A stretch of 49,652 bases of DNA from Robinsoniella peoriensis (lineage in GTDB: Bacteria; Bacillota; Clostridia; Lachnospirales; Lachnospiraceae): the NCBI RefSeq assembly GCF_042680125.1, contig NZ_JBHTNY010000053.1; one strand, 5' to 3'. The translations under genes were made by a program, and so were the position numbers. The notes under the pieces were generated by a model, which had not been told where the DNA came from, searched no databases, and saw only the letters and a program-made list of their open reading frames with translations. Positions 44,473-49,652 of this stretch are shown here, one piece after another; the stretch's first letter is position 1, and every line of letters starts with the position of its first letter.

Positions 44473-47400
44473 CTAAAACCGGTCAATTTTACCTGCAGCA
44501 TATTTCAGAATGGACACTGCATCATTGGTATTCGCTGTCCCATCTCCATTGACATCTGCTGCCTTAAGCTGCTCTTCAGTAAATTCCTTAAGCTCTGCGT
44601 CATATTTTAATACTTCAGCTGAATCCCTTGAATCGACCACTCCATTCAGGTCAGCATCTCCCTTTAAGCGTGCTTTCAGAATTTCCTGAACAAGCTTTTT
44701 CAGAACTTCGCCAACTTTTTCTGCATCTGCTTCACCACTGTCATAAACTGTCTGTGCCTCTGTAACCACTGCCTGCAGCCCTGCGATTGTTCCTTCCACA
44801 TATTTCTCAGACCCTGCCAGGATCTCATTCGCCTTATCCAAAGCGTTTTTCAGCTCAGCCTTATCACCTTTTCGTACCAGTTCCGTCATTGCTTTTGCCA
44901 GATTTGCATAGCTCTCATTAATCTGTGACTCACTTGCCTGGCTGTTCTCTGCTACTGCTTTTGCGGCTGCAAGGGCTTTCTCCAGATTTTCAATGCTTGT
45001 CACCGTATACTGATCTTTATTTCTCAAAAGCTCCTCAGCTTTTCTTATCAGAATTCCAAGTCTGGTGTCTTCTGTTTTCACCAGCATTCCTGTTACTGCA
45101 TCCATAAGCTTTCTGGCTGCTGCATTTACCGTTTCCTGATCTGCACCGCTTTCGGCATATACTCTTTCAGCCTCTGCCAATGCGTTTCTTACAGCCTCTA
45201 TGCTTTCTTCCGTATATTCACCCAGTTCTTCCTCATTTGCAAGTACTGCTTTTGCGCCTTCAATTACTGCATTCAGACCCATTTTCTGGATACCGTCTGT
45301 AAGAAGATTGCAGGAAGAGATCAGTTTCAGGAATGCGTAATCAACATCTTCCTGTAACGCCTGGGTATCAGCCATTACTAATCTTGCATCATCAAGGGCT
45401 TTTTGCACTTTTGCCCAGCTTTCTGCTGTATAGCAGTTATTAGCGCTTTGCTCTGCCTCCAGTTTTTCAGCCATTGTGATGGCGAGCTGCAGGCTGTTCT
45501 TATTTACTTCGACAGATGGTTCATCAGCGCTGCCCAGAATTCCAATCCAGCTGAGAACCGCATCGGCACTTCCTCTCTTACTAACCGTTACAACTGCTTT
45601 TCCTGCTTCTGTTACTTCAAATGAACTACTGATCTGTAAATCTCCTTCATTGGCTGCAAGTGTGAAATCCTGTGCAGCCAGAACCTGATCTCCCATTTTA
45701 ACAGAAACCTTCAGATCCCTTTTCGTATTCCACCATTCCTGGAATCCAGCCGCCAATGTATAAGTACCAGGCTTTAAGTCAAATGCATACTCAATGTTTT
45801 TACCTTCTGCAGCCCACCAGCCGCTTTCCTGTATTTTTTTACCTTCATGCCGGCCCATATCAAAACTATCCGGAGACTCTGCCTTGGTCACTCCTGTATA
45901 CCCTGCTTTATTTTCTTCTGTATACTTTTGATCCGGAACCATATTCAATACTTTGTTACCCAGCGTACTCTTAATCAGGTTAAAATACTCAGATTCTTCT
46001 GCACCGCTGTCAAAGAAGTACAGCGTGGATGGGTTTACAATATAAATACTATGGCTGAATTCTCTGCCTTTTTCAGTCAGGTTCCCTGTAACTGTTACAC
46101 TTCCAATTTTGTTTTCATCATACTCGCCAATTGTCCAGGTAACAGGTGTTGTTTCCTCATCTGTACCATAAGAAATGCTTACTTCATCCGGAAGCTGTTC
46201 TGCAATTTCAGTGACAGAAGAAACCACGTCTGGAAGTTTTGTCTTTATTTCAAACAGGCCTTTACCCTCTAAATCATCCAGTGTCCAGTCCTCATATCTT
46301 CTCAGAGCAATCTTGTTGTCCGGCTGGAATTCAACCGGTACCCAGACATATCTGGACTCACTTAAATCTCCTGCATTCCAGCGGTCACCCATATATATGT
46401 ATTTGCCATTTTCGGCATCTACCGGAAATACGCAGGTACTCTGGGTGTCATAGGTAGTTTCCCATCCCCAGTCTGTACATGGGTCGCCAATTTCTGTCCA
46501 TGGTCCCATTGGGTGATCTGCTACAGCGTATTTTCCCTGATTTGGACTCCATCCCGTACATCCGGATGTAACTACATAATATTTATCTTTATACTGAAAC
46601 ATCGCTGGCGCTTCTCTGGACCAGCCTTCAAAATTCCGAGTGAAATCTACTCCTTCTACTGCTACATCCGGTGATGTTGCCAATCCAGTATAATCATCAT
46701 TTAATTTAGAGACATACATAGTCTGATTTCCCTCTGAAGAATAAACCACATAAGCAGTCCCGTCATCGTCCTTAAACAGATTCATATCCCGGACAGAGCC
46801 ACGCCCTTCCCAGCCGTCATAACCCAGATTTCCGTTTGGATCATTGTGAGAGTTCAGTTTGTAGCTTCCCAGAAGCTTAAATGGTCCGCTAGGGCTGTCG
46901 CTTATTGCCACGCCTGCTTTTGCCTTGCCATAATCAGCATCGCTGCCCGGATATCTTCCGTCAGCATGGAACCAGATCACATATTTGCCTGTCTGATCAT
47001 TGTAGAGCATTTTAGGACGCTCCATTACACAGTTGTTCCTGTCAAGATCTACAAATACCGCATCTTTTTGTTCCTGGCTCTCTTCACCATACAATTCCTT
47101 AAAATATGTATCCGTTTCAAACTGGTCCGGATCTTCCATTGTCCTTAGTACGACTCCTTCATCCCTCCAGTTATACAGGTCATCGGAGCTATACATATGA
47201 ATACCACCTACCGGACGATAATCATTGGTTTTGTCCTCGCCGATCCAGTACCATCTTGTCTCGCCGTCAACGGTCAGCTGCTGAATCTGCCCTCCGTGTG
47301 CCTGAATCTGTTTTCCATTCGTGTCGTACATGGTGTCACCCTTAGTACCGGTAAAGGAATTGTTAACAACCGTTTCTTTTTGTTCTTCTTTTACAGCCCG

Positions 47401-48111
47401 AACTTTTACATAATTCAAAATTGGATCTTGTTTACTGTTTGTCCTTCTGGGGCTCTTCACAAGAAGATTCAGTTCCCCGTCGGTAACCTTTGTTGTGAAA
47501 GTTCTGCTTACCCAGCTACCATAGCCCACAGAAATATCCGTGGCTACTGTTTCACCCTCCAGCATAATATTCACCATACGGTCATCCCAGTAATGCTTAA
47601 ACGCCACTGTCACTTCGTAAGTGTTTTCCTCCAGGCCCTCTATCTTCTCCATTGGAAGCTCAAAATTATAGCCAAGTGCACTTTTATATTTGTCATAAGT
47701 AACGTTATTTCCATCAGACATATAGATAAAACTGTTTCCAATATCCGTCGCATCATCGCCATTATTTATGGCGGATGAATAAGCATCATCTGGTTTTCGT
47801 CCCCATTCTGCCCCTGTCACTGCATCAGCACCATACATCTGATCCACATTGGATTGAAATAGTCCCATGCGTTCCTGATCTTTGTTTGGTAGCACTGACG
47901 GATCCGGGGTTCCGCAGTTTACCGTGTAGAGTACATAGTCATTTCCTGCTGCCTCTTCTGCTGTCAGCTGTACACTCTCACTATGCAGCACCTCGCTGTT
48001 CATTTGTTCTTCGGCTGCTACAGCGGGCATAGCCGGTAACACGGTAGTAACTCCCATAGCCAGCACGGATATCCCGGCAATTGCTTTTTTAAAACATTGT
48101 CTTTTTTTCAT
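44473..48111 (-). CDS. GH43 exo-beta-1,3-galactanase-like enzyme with FIVAR repeats and dockerin
   Basis: Secreted modular enzyme (1212 aa). Signal peptide to ~33, malectin-like module (~60-245), GH43 five-blade domain (~250-610), Ig-like module (~615-690), second malectin-like module (~710-870), four FIVAR repeats (~875-1150) and a dockerin (1151-1212). The start of the GH43 domain (QAHGGQIQQL, then WYWIGEDKTND) matches subfamily 24 exo-beta-1,3-galactanases. Dockerin loops are DADLNGVVDSRD and DVNGDGTANTND, the second with Asn at position 9. A TACAAT -10 box (48158-48163) without a good -35 suggests an activated promoter. Likely trims the arabinogalactan backbone. Confidence 0.88.
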   Translation of the reverse strand: MKKRQCFKKAIAGISVLAMGVTTVLPAMPAVAAEEQMNSEVLHSESVQLTAEEAAGNDYVLYTVNCGTPDPSVLPNKDQERMGLFQSNVDQMYGADAVTGAEWGRKPDDAYSSAINNGDDATDIGNSFIYMSDGNNVTYDKYKSALGYNFELPMEKIEGLEENTYEVTVAFKHYWDDRMVNIMLEGETVATDISVGYGSWVSRTFTTKVTDGELNLLVKSPRRTNSKQDPILNYVKVRAVKEEQKETVVNNSFTGTKGDTMYDTNGKQIQAHGGQIQQLTVDGETRWYWIGEDKTNDYRPVGGIHMYSSDDLYNWRDEGVVLRTMEDPDQFETDTYFKELYGEESQEQKDAVFVDLDRNNCVMERPKMLYNDQTGKYVIWFHADGRYPGSDADYGKAKAGVAISDSPSGPFKLLGSYKLNSHNDPNGNLGYDGWEGRGSVRDMNLFKDDDGTAYVVYSSEGNQTMYVSKLNDDYTGLATSPDVAVEGVDFTRNFEGWSREAPAMFQYKDKYYVVTSGCTGWSPNQGKYAVADHPMGPWTEIGDPCTDWGWETTYDTQSTCVFPVDAENGKYIYMGDRWNAGDLSESRYVWVPVEFQPDNKIALRRYEDWTLDDLEGKGLFEIKTKLPDVVSSVTEIAEQLPDEVSISYGTDEETTPVTWTIGEYDENKIGSVTVTGNLTEKGREFSHSIYIVNPSTLYFFDSGAEESEYFNLIKSTLGNKVLNMVPDQKYTEENKAGYTGVTKAESPDSFDMGRHEGKKIQESGWWAAEGKNIEYAFDLKPGTYTLAAGFQEWWNTKRDLKVSVKMGDQVLAAQDFTLAANEGDLQISSSFEVTEAGKAVVTVSKRGSADAVLSWIGILGSADEPSVEVNKNSLQLAITMAEKLEAEQSANNCYTAESWAKVQKALDDARLVMADTQALQEDVDYAFLKLISSCNLLTDGIQKMGLNAVIEGAKAVLANEEELGEYTEESIEAVRNALAEAERVYAESGADQETVNAAARKLMDAVTGMLVKTEDTRLGILIRKAEELLRNKDQYTVTSIENLEKALAAAKAVAENSQASESQINESYANLAKAMTELVRKGDKAELKNALDKANEILAGSEKYVEGTIAGLQAVVTEAQTVYDSGEADAEKVGEVLKKLVQEILKARLKGDADLNGVVDSRDSAEVLKYDAELKEFTEEQLKAADVNGDGTANTNDAVSILKYAAGKIDRF

Positions 48112-48299
48112 AAATGCCTTCCTCTCTTTTTATATTTCATACTTTGAACTCGCGGTTATTGTAACATGATCACCGGAAAAGCTTTTAGGAATAAATCCTT
48201 CATATTTTCTACTTTTTTGAGGTATTTCTGCTTTTTTAGAAATATTTAAATATATTTGAATTATGTTATGATTCGTCCGGATTTTGTTTAGAAATGAGG

Positions 48300-49151
48300 T
48301 CATTGCCTCTCTTCCTCTCTTTTTCTTTTTTTCATCCAGGCAATCCCAAATCCCAGAATTGCCAGACAGGAGCCTCCCCCTAACATCATATATCTTGTAA
48401 CAGGGGTACTGTCTCCAGTTTTGACACCGCTTTTGCTGGCGTTGTTATATTTGCTTCCGCTCTGGCTGCTGTTGCCACTCTGATATCCATTTCCACTCTG
48501 GTTTCCTGTTCCGCCCTGGTTTCCAGACCCGCCTTGGTTTCCTGTTCCACCCTGATTTCCTGTTCCGCCTTCATTTCCTGTTCCGGTTTGACTTCCCCCG
48601 GGTGTCTTTTGGTCTTCATCCTCAGTCTCGCCGTCATTGTCATCTTTTGGCTTTTCATTATCGCCTACTATATAGGCAAGTTCCAAGGCCTCGGCTTCTA
48701 TATCTCCATCGTCTCCCGACATCTTATCTACCTCTGTCCGAAAAATAATCTCATCACCCTTTTTTACGCCATCCTGTAGCTTAAACTTCAGATTCACCAG
48801 ACTTCCGTCAGCAGAAATATCCTGAGATGAGGCAAATACCGCTATCATCTCTCCCTCCGGTTTATTCCCTGTAAGACAGTCATTTATTTCAAGCAGTGCC
48901 CCTGACAGAGCATCTCCTGCCTCACTGGACTGCAGTTCTGCTTTTTCCGGATCATAAAATATTCGAATCTTTCCATTTGTTACATTTTCTCCACCTTTTA
49001 TCATACAACTGACCGCCAGTGTCTTGTCACTTTCACTGTATTCCTGCACATCCATAGAAACCTTTGTCCCTTCCGATGCCATTACTGTCATTGATTGAAA
49101 AATCATCAGCACCATAAAAAGCCCCATTACTGACTTAATACACTTTTTCAT
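48300..49151 (-). CDS. Cell-wall-anchored single-cohesin protein (putative scaffoldin)
   Basis: Surface protein (283 aa). Signal peptide (cleavage near Ala25), then a domain at ~29-163 with the cohesin pattern: a strand KVSMDVQEY, GKIRIFYDPEKAEL, a loop, MIAVFASSQDISADGSLVNL and FKLQDGVKKGD. An acidic linker and Gly/Asn/Gln repeats (GTGNQGG type, ~185-235) follow. The tail has a degenerate sorting motif (GVKTGD instead of LPxTG), a membrane helix (~255-275) and a basic end (KKRKREEERQ). Adjacent dockerin enzymes make a scaffold role likely. The cohesin call rests on pattern recognition only. Confidence 0.72.
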   Translation of the reverse strand: MKKCIKSVMGLFMVLMIFQSMTVMASEGTKVSMDVQEYSESDKTLAVSCMIKGGENVTNGKIRIFYDPEKAELQSSEAGDALSGALLEINDCLTGNKPEGEMIAVFASSQDISADGSLVNLKFKLQDGVKKGDEIIFRTEVDKMSGDDGDIEAEALELAYIVGDNEKPKDDNDGETEDEDQKTPGGSQTGTGNEGGTGNQGGTGNQGGSGNQGGTGNQSGNGYQSGNSSQSGSKYNNASKSGVKTGDSTPVTRYMMLGGGSCLAILGFGIAWMKKRKREEERQ

Positions 49152-49652
49152 TACCGCGCTTTCTCCTTTCTTTTTCCAGGGTACCTAACCCTTGCCTGTT
49201 TTCCCTTAACAATCCATCTTTCTGAGATAATTTTAGCACATGGACCCATAACATCTTTAGGACAATGTTCATTAGAATTTTCAATTTTTATAGCTTTTTT
49301 ATTTTAAATAGCATTATCTTTAGAAAATTGCATTTTTTTTATTTTTTCCTCCCAAATTTCCTTGCGCATAATTAATGAAATCCCAAAGACTTTAAAAATT
49401 TCATGTTATTATTTTTTGTTTAGCCTGTAAAACCAATTATTTACGGCTAAAGTCTCCAAATTTATGTATGGAAACGAATAATTTTACAAATTCAACATAT
49501 TCTCAATTTTACAGGAAAAAGTTTATATTGCTGATGATGAAACTTATATTACAATGAAAAAATTAAAGTTAGAATATTTGGGTTTAGCTGATTAAGACGC
49601 TTTGTAGATGTAGGTAGTGTACGGAAAGAGAAGGGGGCGGACCAGGACATTG
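49152..49652. other. AT-rich intergenic region to the right edge
   Basis: No gene of convincing length. The ribosome site of the cohesin gene (AAAGGAG) lies near 49162-49170 on the minus strand, and a small AGGGU/ACCCU hairpin lies at about 49180-49195. No consensus promoter is evident, which fits activation by the YesN-type regulator. Confidence 0.4.

Noticed and set aside
49552..49595. Short ORF near the right edge (MKKLKLEYLGLAD)
   Set aside because: Only 13 codons from ATG, no ribosome site, and the frame upstream has no start before a stop.

Overview
The window looks like a chromosomal segment of a gut Clostridia bacterium, probably a Lachnospiraceae member. Support for this: AT-rich Gram-positive signals (AGGAGG ribosome sites, TTGACA/TATAAT promoters), a YesM/YesN two-component system, GPH sugar symporters, FIVAR repeats, dockerin modules and a KTGD-type wall anchor. 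No rRNA, tRNA, CRISPR array, prophage or intact insertion sequence was seen. The species cannot be named from this sequence.

Layout. (1) 1-5360: a LacI-type regulator, a GH127 beta-L-arabinofuranosidase and a sugar-binding lipoprotein, with a 16-bp operator-like tandem array between regulator and enzyme. (2) 5399-9350: a TetR-type regulator, a GH13 amylase and glycogen branching enzyme GlgB in one autoregulated operon. (3) 9351-13076: a 901-codon TPR/acidic/AAA protein and, upstream of it, a ~720-nt transcript unit with promoter and terminator but almost no coding capacity. (4) 13077-22367: an AraC-type regulator divergent from beta-glucuronidase, GPH symporter, HAD hydrolase and GH3 enzyme, followed by a second GH2 enzyme. 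(5) 22391-26996: CutC with a 57-aa acidic protein, a GntR/membrane-protein operon, and a cysteine desulfidase/serine dehydratase-like gene behind a long structured leader. (6) 27003-31505: an ABC exporter with GldG-like and DUF4340 subunits. (7) 31735-36616: a CdaR-type regulator with aconitase, plus small uncharacterised genes. (8) 36729-49151: a YesM/YesN pair, a GH30 and a GH43 enzyme each ending in FIVAR repeats plus a dockerin, and a cell-wall-type protein carrying one cohesin-like domain.

How it fits together. The enzymes of regions 1, 4 and 8 match the linkages of type II arabinogalactan: beta-1,3-galactan backbone (GH43_24-like), beta-1,6-galactan side chains (GH30_5-like), arabinofuranose caps (GH127), glucuronic acid caps (GH2 beta-glucuronidase with its own transporter) and beta-galactose ends (possibly the second GH2). 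Region 8 looks like a minimal surface complex in which a single anchored cohesin protein could hold two dockerin galactanases, under a two-component system encoded alongside. This is the most notable system in the window.

The other signals worth following are non-coding: the orphan ~720-nt transcript (12215-12937), the leader RNA with a 26-nt-per-arm stem whose variation is almost all G-U wobble (25376-25554), and the 15-unit operator-like array (3829-4068).
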